From NCBI GenBank assembly GCA_958299035.1, contig CATQJL010000316.1:36149441-36213440 (forward strand): a DNA stretch of 64,000 bases. The letters are read 5' to 3'. Shown piece by piece: positions 22,139-34,492 of this stretch. A program made the position numbers and the translations under genes. The notes under the pieces are model-generated. The model was given only the letters and a program-made list of their open reading frames with translations, was not told the origin of the DNA and did no database searches. This stretch comes from Cylicocyclus nassatus (Eukaryota > Nematoda > Chromadorea > Rhabditida > Strongylidae). Positions within the stretch are counted from its first letter, which is position 1. Each line of letters starts with the position of its first letter.

Positions 22139-23534
22139 TGTAGAAGAAGCATCCTTAGATCAGCCCACCGCCTGGTATATCTGCAACGCCCTTGTGTTTA
22201 GGCTGAGCGGCTGATACCAATGGAATATATTACCTTGTTAGTTCGAAGATCTGAAAAGCTGTTACGTTGGGTGCATGAAGAGGATTATTTGTATTCTGTG
22301 CAGGTGTTTTCGTGAACGTGTTACACGGTACTTGTAGTATACGGTTCACCATAATATGAATCTAGTAGAAGAGTTTTTAAGACTGTTCATAAGATACATC
22401 ATTAATTTTCCTTTTGAGAAAAAATGAGGTAGTCGAATTTTGAACAAGCAGTCATTGCGTAACTCTCCAAATAACGGTATGGCAATTAAATTGATCGTGA
22501 ATTTTGTGACGAAATTTTGAATTGTGAATTCTGAAGCAAGCCTTATTCCTCAAAGGCTCCGCAAATGTAAGGAGTTGAAATAATAAGCAATAATAGATGA
22601 GCGTACATGTTTGCACGGATGTGAATTGATGCACCACGCGTATGCGAACTTCGAAGAAGAGAAAAGCAAAGAGCTCCTCTCTGACTCTAGTCACAAAGAT
22701 TTTTCAATACTTGCACATAAGGCGAGATTGGCCAGCAAACATTGGGAAAAAACATGTCCGTTTTGAGTCTGCCCATTGTAAATAATTGCGATTAGTGTTC
22801 TGCCGACTGCAAGTATTCGCAGTTGGCAAGATAACCCGCAAAATTTTTGAACTGGCTCTTCTCAATTATCCTGTGTTCCCAGTGTTTAGTGTATTCGCTA
22901 TTAAGCTTGCAGTTAAGTTTTTAAAAAATGATAAATGATTTGGCGTCTTCAATACCTTCTGGGGGCATGCGCCGAACACACACTCTTTCTCCGGAGGGTA
23001 GAAGGCTTGGTTGGCCCAAAGGCGGGATCACCTGCGTCCGACCTGCTCATGGCGGAGCCTCATACCATTACACCGCTCGTCCCCTGGACAGTCAGAGACA
23101 TACACGCATACATACGAAAGAGTCATTTGGCTTTATTTATACAGAATTTAATAAAGTTTCTGCAGCACACTAATTTTCGAACTGTACTTTGCTACTGCAC
23201 CAAATCTCCGACTTGTTGAGAGAATCTGAAAGACTTCGTTGTCGCGCGACATCAGCTCAGTGCCGCTATACATTTGAATTGCGCAATTTACCGCGAAGCC
23301 ATAACTTCTTCCAGAATACACTATGAATCAGAAGAGAGCGTTGTGGTCAGCTCATTGAATTCATTTAATTGAGTTGCGAATTAAATGTGACTTAGGTTAA
23401 CTTGTTAACTCCTGTGTATTGTAAAGTTTTTCATAAACCAGGTCTTGAAAAAATCTATGCAAAATTAGTTTTATTTAGATGATACTCAAAGTAAAACCAA
23501 AAAATTTGCACAATTTAACTCATGAAGACGACTA
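22139..23534. other. No gene recognised
   Basis: A GC-rich patch at about 22960-23100 (around CCCAAAGGCGGGATCACCTG) stands out from the AT-rich surroundings and may be a transposon fragment. No termini were found. Everything else is anonymous. Confidence 0.35.
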
Positions 23535-24481
23535 TTAGGTTGTCCGGAAATTAATGCCCGTTTTGAATTTCAACCGCAATAAGTCATACACCTCTCACTT
23601 CTAAATAGGATGTAGAGTACCACTCGATAGAGTAAAGCAAGCTCTACAAAAAGACCATCTTGCTTTTGCAACAGCTCTGATCCACCTCGAGTTTTGAGCC
23701 AAACTAAAAAGACTCAGCAGCCCGAAAAATCGAAAAAAAATCGTAACGTAGTTCATAAAAATCCTACAAAGATTCTTACTTGCTCACGTAAGCACTATCC
23801 ACATAAAACATCTATACACGCCTTTGCCGTATTTTTCCCCCGTTAGAAATCAAGAAAACGGAAATTTTCGTGCATTTGCCAAAGTGATGCTGCGCTGTCC
23901 CCACATAGGTAGTTGTATACCACAAGCCTGTAGAAGTACAGACTTAAATTTTCAGCCCTCTATAAGCTTTAGTTCTCGAGAAATTTGAATTTTAGCTTGG
24001 ACCACCTAACTAGGGAACGCTATATTCGGTATTTCTCGAGCACCAAAGCTTATAGAGGGCTGAAAATTTAAGTCTGTACTTCTACAGGCTTGTGGTATAC
24101 AACTACCTATGTGGGGACAGTGCAGCATCACTTTGGCAAATGCACGAAAATTTCCGTTTTCTTGATTTCTAACGGGGGAAAAAATACGGCAAAGGCGTGT
24201 ATAGATGTTTTATGTGGATAGTGCTTACGTGAGCAAGTAAGAATCTTTGTAGGATTTTTATGAACTGAGTTACGTTTTTTTTCGATTTTTCGTACTGCTG
24301 AGTCTTTTTAGTTTTTGGCTCAAAACTCGAGGTGGATGAGAGCTGTTGCAAAAGCAAGATGGCCTTTTTGTAGAGCTTGCTTTACTCTATCGAATGGTAC
24401 TCGCATCCTATTTAGAAGTGAAAGGTGTATGACTTATTGCGGTTCAAATTCAAAACGGGCAATAATTTCCGGACAACCTAA
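23535..24481. mobile_element. Mariner-type palindromic MITE (947 bp)
   Basis: The ends TTAGGTTGTCCGGAAATTAA and its complement are flanked by TA (23533-23534 and 24482-24483). The two arms of about 460 bp are near-perfect inverted repeats meeting around 24005. The whole element could form one very long hairpin. Related sequence (AGCTTGCTTTACTCTATCGA) occurs in the palindromes at 45766-46455 and 47011-48775. Confidence 0.88.
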
Positions 24482-24703
24482 TATTAAGAACCACGTGATC
24501 TTTCCTCGAAGGGAGCCGGGAGATTTCCGCTACGCTTTTACATACCAGATTTTACGAAAAAGATGTGTGAACTCACATTTCCGGCTCATCATGTGCTACT
24601 TCATCTGTCTGTTTACACACTCTAATTCACAGAACAGTCATCGCTTTCGAATTCTTCAGTTTCAATGCTAAAGTCGATAGTCTATCTATGTGTATTGGGT
24701 CAT

Positions 24704-24805
24704 TGGAGACATGGTGATCGTTCACCGACAAAGACATTTGCGCTAGATCCCATAAAGGAAGACTACTGGAACTTTGGAGAAGGAGGATATTGAGAGCTAT
24801 CACCG
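24704..24805 (+). pseudogene. Acid phosphatase pseudogene, exon 2 (active site)
   Basis: This segment encodes [16 protein letters not shown] and then YWNFGEGGY, a stop (TGA at 24791-24793), and ELSP before a GTGACT donor. It matches exon 2 of the intact gene (38714-38818), in which the stop position is a glycine codon. A GGA-to-TGA change would explain it. The expected acceptor AG just upstream of TGG is missing, so splicing would fail as well. The active-site histidine motif RHGDRSPT is still intact. Confidence 0.85.
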
Positions 24806-25044
24806 GTGACTGTTCATTTGATTTTTTTTTTTGAGATGCGCAATGCAACGAGTTGTTCGTATTAAAAAGTTGAAGAAGAGTTAGCGATTAACCTTGTGCG
24901 AAAGGTACGTTGCAAGGCTTCCTGAGGCAAAATAAAACCTTCCATAGCCCCAAGCCATCTCCAAAGCTCCACCGTAAGTTTTTGAAAACCATTAGAGACA
25001 ATGAATCAGGTTAAATCTCTACTTACATCGTGGTATATAACACT

Positions 25045-25212
25045 TGATTCAACTGGCTTGGCATTCGGGAAGGCGGGGCTTCGTGACCTAATTAAGGCTA
25101 GGTAATGATCAGAGAGCACTCACGCGAGAGACACGCAAGTGCGTCGCGGGCGCGAGCGGCCTCAATTAGGCCATAAAGCCCCGCCCTGATAATGCCAAGC
25201 CAGTTGAATCAA
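25045..25212. mobile_element. GC-rich palindromic MITE
   Basis: The ends TTGATTCAACTGGCTTGGCA and its complement enclose two arms rich in GCGGGCGCGAGCGGCC-type sequence. Together they form a nearly complete hairpin of about 168 bp. Other copies are at 63582-63753 and 58682-58827, with partial copies at 11805 and 43796. It is non-coding. The class is uncertain because no diagnostic target duplication is visible. Confidence 0.75.
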
Positions 25213-25973
25213 AGGTTATGCCTTCGACACTTCCATGCTCATTTACCAGGACTCAAAACTGATATCATATCATATATATATGAACTATAACTGATATCAT
25301 AGCGGGAGTACAGCCGCCTGTAACCGTGACATTTCATTTTAAAGACTTCGTCGGGTAATGCACGTGCCTCTTCCTCAATATGCTGGCAATATCGGCAACT
25401 TCAGACCTTAAAGGCTACGTCCGAGCAGACTCTCGAATTAAATGTGTGTAAAATGTTTGTCTCTTCAAGGCCTTTCTATGACGCTTAATCCAAATATGAC
25501 ACTTCAAAGGCGTGAATTCTTCAATTCCTTTTTGGGTTTTTTTGTGGAAATCGCGGACGAGTTCCTTGAAGCAAAGGCATCAGCAGGTCAACAGTATGTG
25601 TTCGAATATGTTTGCCATGTGAGAATCAAGGGCTGAGGAGATTTCTTTCGAGGGAGTTGGCGCCACAAGGGGGTGGACAAGGTTTTAATTTGATAATTTG
25701 CGCTCCGATTTTTTTAGAAGGGTTTTTGGAGGACAAGTTTGCGCATAACTCTAGATAAAGGTTCTAGTACACGATTATGATAAAAGAAAACAACGAAATC
25801 TGCCTGGACGCTGTCTTTGTGTCCTCTCGGCAGAATCTTCCCTTTACTTTGCTCGCAGACGTTTTGGTCGCTATTACTAACTGCTGGTTTCAAGCGTTTC
25901 TCCTAAAGTGGTTCTTCCCGCATGATTTAGAGGTTATGAGTATCGGAGTTCGAAGGTATGCCACATGTTTCAG

Positions 25974-26066
25974 CTTGGGATGAAGCAACACTATAATCTT
26001 GGACGGCAGATTAGACGATGTTACATAGACAAAGGATTCTTGTCTACAAAATATTCAGCAGCAGAG
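25974..26066 (+). pseudogene. Acid phosphatase pseudogene, exon 3
   Basis: After a TTTCAG acceptor, 31 codons read [20 protein letters not shown] and onward to KYSAAE, followed by a GTTAAA donor. The segment matches exon 3 of the intact gene (39650-39745), with one residue fewer. The exon itself is undamaged, but its upstream partner has a stop and exons 4-9 are absent downstream. Confidence 0.85.
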
Positions 26067-26534
26067 GTTAAATTTTTAGGTTACTGCAGGTTCAAATAGG
26101 CTGTGAAGAAAGTTCCCGAGCAGTTTTGGAAGTCTCATTTTCAGACTCATTTTTATCGCATTCGGTCAAATTATTACTTTTATTTCTTTTTACTTTTTTT
26201 GCCCTGTTTTGTAAAAGAAAGCTCAAGTTTTCTAAAAATGGTTCAATTTACACATCGATGCCTAATCGTATCTGATCTAAACACCAAGAAGGGAAAGCTT
26301 TTCAAAAGCAAAAATTTCAAACTTTTTTTACTGTCACAAAAATTACAAGCTGCCAAACTTGCCTCTGATGGAAAGTCTTTTCGCAGCTGGGTCAATTCTG
26401 TGCGAACCGCTGCACATGGACGATGGATCCAAAAAATGCGCAGGACATTACCCAAACAAAATTCACACTAATCAAAAGTTTGGCACATTCCCTGTTGAAA
26501 GAGAAAATTTCAAACATACTAACAAAAATGGGCA

Positions 26535-26877
26535 TTTTTAAGGTGCAAGAAAGGCCGACTTTTCAAAATTTCTGAGAAGTTTTTTGCAGGTGGCGCCTTA
26601 GAGCTGTGATCTGCCCTATCAACAGCCCGGTAGGTTTCTATATAGCTGCCAAGTATAAGCCTTCCAGCTCTCTTTATGCCTGAGAAAATCATGCACAAAC
26701 AGGACGATTTTTCAAGTCGACCTTTTTCCTTTTTGCATATGCTTGTGACTCCGGAACGGGATCGTCGGGGTTTTCGCGTATTCTCGACTTCATATTCGGA
26801 ATCAGGGACAGGAGAAAATCCTGAAACGACAAAAACGTGGAAGTCAAAAATCTGGGTGGACGGTGCCTTTAAGGTAT
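26535..26877. mobile_element. Probable TIR element of the AAGGCACCGTCCACC family
   Basis: The right end is GGTGGACGGTGCCTTTAAGG (complement CCTTAAAGGCACCGTCCACC), the same end as the element at 44764-44983. The left end near 26535 (TTTAAGGTGCAAGAAAGGCC) is a degraded match, so the left limit is approximate. It is non-coding. Confidence 0.45.
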
Positions 26878-27127
26878 AAACTGCAGCCCTGATGTGTTTT
26901 CCGAAACTGTCATACTCGTGGCACACCTCTGAACTCCGATACTCAAAACTTCTCAAACATGCGCGAAGAACCACTCTAGGAGAAACGCTTGAAACCAGCA
27001 ATCACTAAAAGCGACCAAAACTGTCGAAACTGTCTGCGAGAAAAGTAAAGGGAAGATTCCGCCGAGTAGACACAAAGACAGCCTCCAAACAGATTACGTT
27101 TTTTTCTGCTATCATAATCGTGTTTTA

Positions 27128-27267
27128 GGAGATCCTGATGATGTTGGTGATACTATCTTCGACATTACGCAGGAGATAGAGGGTTGCGCAGGAAAAGTCT
27201 ACTGTGAACTTGAAGTTTTCACGGATATTGCCGCAAAAGTGAAGCCGGATCAAGAACACACAAAGTA
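27128..27267 (+). pseudogene. Acid phosphatase pseudogene, exon 10
   Basis: The sequence encodes GDPDDVGDTIFDITQEIE, then CAGKVYCELEVFTDIAAKV and PDQEHTK, before a GTAAAG donor. It aligns with exon 10 of the intact gene but lacks the leading LAYHRK segment, which is replaced by inverted-repeat sequence. With exons 4-9 missing, only exons 2, 3 and 10 of this copy remain. Confidence 0.85.
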
Positions 27268-28919
27268 AAGAGTGACCGCTTTTGTCTAAATGCTACGTAG
27301 TTTTATCAATGTTTTTTTGCTTCTTGCTTGGGGTACTTACGAGCTTTTCGACACCCCACACGAAACAATTTTCATAAACGTGAATAGCTCATCACTTTAA
27401 GTCCTCCATGCTATCTGAGGATAAAATGTTCATCTAGGACCTCGTGCCGGTCTTGTTGAGCATTGTTGCTCATGCGGAAAAATCCTTGTGTCCATTTGCT
27501 TTCTGCAAATCAAAAACTCGCAGCTATGAAACGAAACACTCATACTTTTAGTGATGTCTCGTTGATCCAAATGGGGCATCCTCCGCCTCACACTTTGGAT
27601 AACAGGTAATCTTTACCTTACTCTGTACTACAATATCTTTTGAATAAGTGTCTCTAGCTTCTGCCATATTCTCCTTTGAATGGATCATATCCTAATGAGG
27701 AAATCATCTAAATCAATACGCAAAACAGGAATAACACGCTTCGGCCTTTTACTTAAGATATTTGAGTGTAAATAAACATCCAACTCATATCGTCATTGCA
27801 TTACGATCATAGTCAACAAAATATGTGGCACACTTCAGCCAAAGGCGATCTTTCTTTCGGTTTTTCCCCGATAGTTCTTCATCTTAATGTGCACAACCAA
27901 AAAGCTAAACTCAGTTCTGGGCAGCAGCCGCCACAGTTACTCAAGTCTATAACGTTTGCAGCCTCTATAAGGGCGCAATGTATTAGGTTGTCGGGTGATT
28001 TTTGTTTCACTTTTTTTGCACTTTTTAGAAAAAATTCCAAAAGCTTCCTGAAAACTTCAGATTTGCGATACACTTAGGAAATAGGGATCTATCTTCCGCA
28101 CGATTGATGCAGCAAGTGCACTAATGACCAACAAGTTTACGGCAGTTTTGTAAAAGCACCCAAATTTTCAATTTTTCTCTGATTTTTTTCTCTGCACTTA
28201 CTTGTGCTTTTTCTTTTTAAGAATTGTTTGAGCGTATTTTGGCACTTCTCTCGAGGAGACATTTCGGTGCCTTCAGCGTTCCAAAAATGAGGGGTAAAAA
28301 AGAGTATTCAAAAATTTTCTCCGTAAAAATGTCGATGATTGCAAATATGGCGCACATTAACATTTGAACCGTTCAGAGACATGTCTGTGTTATCCCCCCC
28401 CCCTCTATATTTGCTACACGCTGTAGGCTATGCCCTACTTGATTACCACGTCTGATCTTTCGCTCATCACCAGTAAAAAGGCCAGCTTATTTACAAAAAT
28501 GGAAACAAAACCGATTTTCAGTCACAAAAAGGGTGTTTTGTGACGGTTCGCGAATGCGACGGTACCAATGAATAGGCCTTTTGATCCTGCCCATATGTCG
28601 AAAGCTTCTGGGGTTTTTGAGAATTAAAATAAAAAGTAACAGAAATTAACTGACAACCCAATAGAATTTGACTACACAAGAAGAATAATTGTGAAAAGTT
28701 TGAAAAAATCTCTACTGACCTCTTACGGGATCCGATGGAACTCGTGAAGTAGCAGTAGAGGTGCGAAAGGTTATTTTCGTTATTCGATAAAGTTTGCAAT
28801 GGAATTTTGAGCGTGATGAGCCAAATGTGTGTGACTTTGATAAAGAAAATGCTGGTCATTGATCTTCGTAAGTTTGAACCTGAAAAATCTCACGGGAAAG
28901 AAATCGCCGCTGAATAACT
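27268..28919. other. No gene recognised
   Basis: AT-rich sequence after the relic phosphatase exon. A C10 tract lies at 28394-28403. No terminal exon or repeat boundaries are supportable. Confidence 0.35.
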
Positions 28920-29735
28920 TATAGTAGATATCTAGTCACCTCGGTGCGATGTGTGTTAGCACACAAGTTTGAAATCCTGGATGGGGCGCTGGGGTCTCGC
29001 CGTATTGTACTTACACCAAGTGCACAGTACGGGTAAAATTTGACGCCATACTGCTTTTTTTCCTTATTTTGATGTTTTTTTTGCTCTTAGCTCTACGCAT
29101 GGTCTAGTTCTCGATTATATGCTGTCTTTATACGCCATGCATGCCGTTCCAGATCGAGTATCTCAAAATCTATTACTTTTACTTTCAGAAGGAGGCAGAA
29201 GATCGGCAAGCTTGCAAAATTTTAAAGAAGGTCTACTTTCAAGAAGAAAGAGTAGGGTATCTGTTAGGCAGTACAAGTTTCAGCTTTCTTCGATCTAGAA
29301 AAGCTTCTTAAAATAAGCAGCATAAAAAACCACAATTTTTAATAACAATAAGAAGGAATTTGAAACTAATACTGCTCAAAAGATACTCTGCTCCTTCTAC
29401 ATACGACAATACTGACGAAAGCGGACTTACTTCAGATTGCAAGTTCGCCCATCTTCTATCTCCTCCTGAAAGTAAAAGTGATAAATTTGAGATGTTTGAG
29501 ATCTGAAACGGCATGCATGGCACATAAAAACGGCAAATAACCGAAAACTAGTGCGTGTGTGAAGCTAAGAACTGAATAAAGCATGAAAATATGAAAAACA
29601 GACAGTTTGGCGTTAAATTTTAGCTGTGCTGATGTAAGCACGGTACGACGGCCCAGCGCCTCATTCCAGGATTTCAAATTTGTGTGCAGTAACACACATC
29701 GCACCGAGGTGACTAGACGGATGACGTCTACTATA
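28920..29735. mobile_element. Palindromic MITE (about 816 bp)
   Basis: Inverted ends ATAGTAGATATCTAGTCACC and TATAGTAGACGTCATCCGTC (the latter read on the minus strand) lead into shared CTCGGTGCGATGTGTGTTA and ATTTGAAATCCTGG blocks. A second inverted pair (GCATGCCGTTCCAGATC and complement) lies inward. The left half therefore mirrors the right half. It is non-coding. Confidence 0.75.
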
Positions 29736-31403
29736 TGTAGGCTACCCTTCACAGCTTAAGAATGACTGTCTTTTTTGCCTCTTTTTGCTACACTGACATG
29801 CTCCATTTGCAAATAAGATTACTTTTGAATAAATCGATTTTCTAATGGATCAACCTAGCTTAGGTGACGTGGTGTTCTAGGTTCGGTTAAAATGAATCAA
29901 ATGAAGCCTGAATTGCATTCTTGTACTTTCAGTCAATCGAAGGTCAAATAGGTGACAAAGATTGAAATAAATGTGCAATATGAGGAATGAAAAGCTACTT
30001 TTTCGAGATAATAATTAGCTGCTACGTTACGTTGTGAACAGTTTCTCAGAATGCAATTTCTCTGACGTTTAACGTACTACAAGCAGAAGTTTCAAAGATA
30101 GTGTCTTACATTGCTTAATTTCTTAGGGAAGAGTAGTGTATAATTGCTTGTGTGCTGCTATTCAAAATCACGAAAGAGAAAAATATTGAAAAAGATTGAG
30201 AGCCAAAAACAAAACATTCCCTTTTTACGATACCATGTGGTAAACAAATTAATATGCTACATACCTGACCAAAATATACATAACGTCTATTCCAAGCTTT
30301 TGCGCCAAACCAAACGAGTTAATATATATGAATCATTACATTATACAAATACTGTTATTTTTTCCTGAAATACCAATTTTCCGAGGTCATTATGACATAT
30401 AACAATTTAGAAAAGAGCAATTTTTGTAAATCTCATCCATTCTAGTATTTTTTCAACAAATTCACAACAAATGTGCCGGTAAATGTTTGCATATCTACGG
30501 CACGATGAATAACTGGGGAATGCTTAGATAATGAAGATTATCATTTTTTTCGTAAGTTCCTGAGCCTTGCTCTGGAACATTACGCAAAGACTTCGCAAAA
30601 ACCGCAGAACATCTAGAGATTCTGCGGTTTTTGTTCTACTTTGTCAAGGAGTTACTCAAGATTTGATGAACCAATAATAAGAACATGATTTTGCTTGAGT
30701 AAGAACGAATTTATCACATAGATTAGCTGAGTTTCAGTTCAGTTTCAGTCACTTCTGTAGCCTTTTGTCACGAAGATGCAGTAAATTAACGGCTAAGTAC
30801 GTCTTTTGTGCAGCTTGTCATCTCGTAAACCACAATTTGTACATCGAAGACTTAGGGCTTGGTGTGAACTGGTCTCTTACTGGCACTGTCAAGTACAAGT
30901 ACATCACATTATTCCCGAAAATTCAAAATAGTACAGAAAACACTCATGATGATGGTTTCAGTGGAACCTGCTAATATCGCTGAATTTTGCTTGACAGCTA
31001 CTCTTTTCTTGTTTAAACCATCTTCTCTGAAAATTGTATCGTCATAACCACTTTGAACTAATTGATAATCATTTTTGTTCTTTTTTAACGCTCCTGCTCA
31101 AAGCTTGGGTCTGCAACATGTATATTACTGCAAAGAACTACGATTTTTTCATGCACTTTCTACTCAAATTCAACAAGCTTCATTCTTCGTCCCGCATTCT
31201 GAGGCTGAGATAAATAGTGGAATAGTTATCTTGAGAAGTGATAATTTCGCCAAAGTTCTCCTTTGTCTTTTTTTTTGGGGGGGGGGGGGGGAAAGGGGAG
31301 ACACCTGAGTTGCTTTTTTAGTTAAAAGTAAGAGAGTACCTCATGACTTTCCTTTGATCAATGTAGCGCAAGTTCACTAAACAGCAAGTGCTTTAAATGT
31401 TTC
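29736..31403. other. No gene recognised
   Basis: Very AT-rich. A perfect small hairpin (AAAACCGCAGAA...TTCTGCGGTTTT) lies at about 30597-30630, and a G15 tract at 31277-31291. No exon is recognised. Confidence 0.4.
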
Positions 31404-31663
31404 ATTTCACGCATGACACATAATCGTCGCATTTCGAATAGAAAATTCCATTTCTGAACCGATCCGGACCAAACTTGGCACACATACACTTCGGGCCCCG
31501 GCGGGTGTCATAGGCTACTTTTCGTCGTCGATCGATACCGATTTTATCGATTTTTTGCAAAATTTGAGCTACGGGGCTGGGAGTTGGCACAGGCGGGTAA
31601 TCGAGCATGCTGATTACGAATATAATAATGACAGGGCCGGGCGGAGCCGGGTAAGTCAACTAG
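31404..31663 (+). mobile_element. 5'-truncated Helitron-like element
   Basis: It shares a block of about 230 bp with 48950-49186, including ACCAAACTTGGCACACATA, GATTTTATCGATTTTTTGCA and GGGTAATCGAGCATGCTGAT. It ends in CTAG followed by T. The Helitron 3' signature CTRR-T fits. The TC 5' end present in the copy at 48894 is missing here. Confidence 0.65.
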
Positions 31664-31666
31664 TCT

Positions 31667-31912
31667 GTTATAAAAATATGCAGACGACTTGTTTATTTTT
31701 GTAAATAATTAAAACATTTTTTAAAACTTTTTAAAAATTCAAATTAGCCTTGTAAAAAGAATTTTTTTCGGGGCATGGCTGACGCCACGCCCCTTTTTCC
31801 AGATTTTAGGGGTTGGGGACCGGCAAAAATTTTAAGAAGCACCCCATTTTTTCGGGTGCAAAAAATTTTTTTGTGGCCCCCCCCCGGGCTGAAATCCAGC
31901 GACCGCCACTGC
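31667..31912 (-). mobile_element. hAT-type MITE, truncated and inverted
   Basis: Read on the minus strand it begins CAGTGGCGGTCGCTGGATTT. It follows the pattern of the element at 14271-14604 (GGGGCGTGGC...GCCATGCC hairpin, TTTAATTATTTACAA). It lacks the distal CAGTG end and has no visible 8-bp duplication. It abuts the Helitron-like fragment on its left. Confidence 0.65.
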
Positions 31913-31949
31913 TACACCAGTGACAAATGAAGAGTTCCATCTTCCCTTG

Positions 31950-32389
31950 TTGAAGGCAGTGCCCCGGCAGATTTTGCACTTTCACTTTTCTGCATGTTCT
32001 AGGCCTTTTCGACACGTAGAACCCGAATTTGAGCTTTGAACGGCGTGAAAAGACCTATTTTGGAGCGTTTAACCGTTTGCCAAAGTGCAGCTCGGACAAG
32101 AGTTTCAGTGGAAAGTTGGGAGGCCCAGGCACGAAGACCCTGCCGGCTGTAATTTCTGCTTTGGATAGCATGCACAATGCGGAGAGCGGTAGTGGGATCC
32201 CGCGCCGAACGGGTAAGAGAGCTCGCGCCGATTGGGTTGCGCGCGCCGGTTCAAGGGCTATTCTCTCGGCCCAGCGAGAACATCAACCAGCCGGACAGGG
32301 CCTGGAGGTTAGTGAGGTGACCAGGACCCCCCCCCCCCCCAACAGCTGTATCCCCTAGGGTGCGAATCTGCCGGGACACTGCTTTTAAC
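31950..32389. mobile_element. Small TIR element carrying a C14 tract
   Basis: The termini TTGAAGGCAGTGCCCCGGCA and the complement of TTAAAAGCAGTGTCCCGGCA match the element at 10328-10626. A C14 tract sits at 32327-32340, at the equivalent inner position. The interior is GC-rich, unlike the flanks. It is non-coding. Confidence 0.65.
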
Positions 32390-33540
32390 TTCTTCAAGCA
32401 AGCACCACATTTTGCAGTTAAAAGAGCAGGCCAAAAATTTCTGAAAGATTTTAGTTGCCGGTACTACTTTTCGTCCTCTTCCAAGTGGTTATGATTGTCG
32501 CAGTTCAGCCAATGAGCTCTTTGTAGAGTACCAAAAATTACGAACCATGGTTTTTGTCATGTTCAAGTTTTGTTACTTCTTTGAATTTTTAAACTATTTT
32601 CCCGAAAAAGTCTAACCAAAGCGACGAATAGGGAGCAAACCTACAGGATAGAATGCAGCTCGTTTCTCAGTTCCATATCTCGCCATAATTTCTTGATAAG
32701 ATTTTATTTGCTACTATTCCAAATTTCAAAAAACCTCGTAGAATATCAACTAACGAGTATCACTTCGAATACCTATAGCCTGTACCCTAACAATAAGCTT
32801 TCGAAATTCCACTTATAAAACCCATAAGCGCATATGTGTTTTGTAAAAACAGTACTAAATCATAGTCCATTTTTGGAAATCTCATCTGAAGATTTATCCG
32901 TGTTTGCGGCTTTTGTTTTGACAAAGGTAAGATACTTGGTGAGCCTGGCCTTTTGCAGTCAGGTGTATGTCAGTAATGGCTTTGAAACGCTAATTCCAAA
33001 TCTATGTTCATTATTTGCTGTGCCAACTGTGAACGAAGTTATGGACTTTTCTCAGTATCTTCGAGAGACCTAAGCAGACAGAATCGTCAGTATCCAGCCT
33101 TTTTAGACCTGACACATCGGAGACAATTTTTCTGAGCTTAGCTTAAAACCGTAAAGCATTGATTTATTCGCTCTTTCGCAGTGCATAAATGAACATTCCA
33201 TCAATATTGATGATACCTGTCATCGTAAGAGTGCAAATTTTGGTGGCAGGAAATGTCCATAACACTTCCTTTGGAAGAGCCCACAGCAGATCCAGAAAGC
33301 AGATTTGAAATCAGCGCTTCAAGAATTGCCCACCAAACAAGAAATAAAAATTTGATAGAGAATGAAAAAGAGCGTCGAATCTTGCTAAGATCTTCCATAA
33401 ACTTTTGTTCTGCGACTTCTGGCAATTCAGAAAAAAATGCGAAAATACTTTCAGGACGACCTAATGCTCAGAGACGTTTGAAAGATAATTGAATATTAGG
33501 CAAAATTCTTGTTGCAAATTCCTGCAATGCTCTCGTATCA
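32390..33540. other. No gene recognised
   Basis: AT-rich, with no repeat ends or coding character that I can support. Confidence 0.35.
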
Positions 33541-33768
33541 TTAGGAGGACGTGGACGTGCCTTGGGTCAAGCGCTATCTTTGCTTGGCTCTGCACCTCTT
33601 TCGCGAGCATGCTCTCTAATCATTTTCCCACGCTTGGTTAGCAACTAAAGTTTTTTTTTATGTTCAGGTATGAGAAAACGACCAGAAGGCACGCTCACAA
33701 AAGAGGTGCAGAGCTAAGCAAAGCGGTAGCGCTCTTGACCCAAACCGCGCGAGCCCACTCACTCCTAA
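33541..33768. mobile_element. Palindromic MITE
   Basis: The left end TTAGGAGGACGTGG and right end CTCACTCCTAA are inverted. The arms share TGGGTCAAGCGCTATC/GGTAGCGCTCTTGACCCA and GCTCTGCACCTCTTTCGCGA/CACAAAAGAGGTGCAGAGC. It can form a hairpin of about 228 bp. Similar arm sequence occurs at 43512-43733. Confidence 0.75.
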
Positions 33769-34492
33769 TGGTACAGGATTTTCGAAGCTTCCTACAACGT
33801 CTACTATTTCACTCTTACAATGCCTCCGCTTGAACGGAGCTGAATATTCCTTACCTAAGGAGAAGCCGCAAACAAACCAAGAGGTTAACTTGCAACTGTT
33901 TAGGGCCACTTTGTAAAACTTTATCAGCCAGGATATCTTTCAAAGACAAGACATTCTAAGGGAAGGACCCTTGGTCAAAGTAGGGTTATCACGCAGGATG
34001 CCTATCACTCTGCTGGTCTTGTTACACTAATGCCAAAATCGTATTCCTTGCTCAATGATCCTTTGGGAAAAGTTATGAGTAAATGGTTTTGCCAGGTTGT
34101 CCACTATGTCTTGGCTTCGCCAAGCATGAACGAAGGTGTGAACGAATGATCGACTAGATAGATGCGGTGACTAAACGAGTTGTCAAGAGTGCGAATCCCC
34201 TATCCCGCCAACATTTCGCAGTTCTGCAAATTGTTTGTTATGCATCCCTAAAGAGTCCTCGATGAGCAGAAATTGACATGAAAGGAGCATAAGATCAAAG
34301 AGGGCTCCTCTTCGAACCCCTCACTTTTAGATTTTTTTACATAGGTTCAAACATTTTTTTGCTTACAGTGTTACGCCGCGGGCTACTTGATTCCTTTTAC
34401 TCCAGTTTATAGGAAAATGTGAGTTGAGGATTTAATCAGCTGGTTTTATTAGTGCTCTTAACGAAAAGTTACTTACTCAGATACTTAGATGG
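33769..34492. other. No gene recognised
   Basis: Anonymous AT-rich sequence between a MITE and the RTE fragment. Confidence 0.35.

Larger units (their letters stand above)
25769..27122. repeat. Inverted repeat pair flanking a phosphatase exon
   Basis: The left arm (about 25769-25970) and right arm (about 26885-27122) are inverted copies. Blocks such as GCTGGTTTCAAGCGTTTCTC and GTATCGGAGTTC occur in the left arm, with their complements in the right arm. The left arm stops at the acceptor of the exon at 25974. The right arm stops beside the acceptor of the exon at 27128. This is either an inverted duplication of intron sequence or a MITE pair. It coincides with the loss of exons 4-9 from this copy. 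Confidence 0.7.

Noticed and set aside
24668..24790. Start codon at 24668 giving an intronless phosphatase beginning directly before WRHGDRSP
   Set aside because: The frame meets TGA at 24791, and the family needs an upstream exon encoding a signal peptide and LLVHA-like segment, which is absent.
31402..31659. Minus-strand frame repeated at 48889-49131 (shared [20 protein letters not shown] segment) as a conserved protein family
   Set aside because: The shared peptide arises from translating the same Helitron-like repeat in both places, including its non-coding 3' end.
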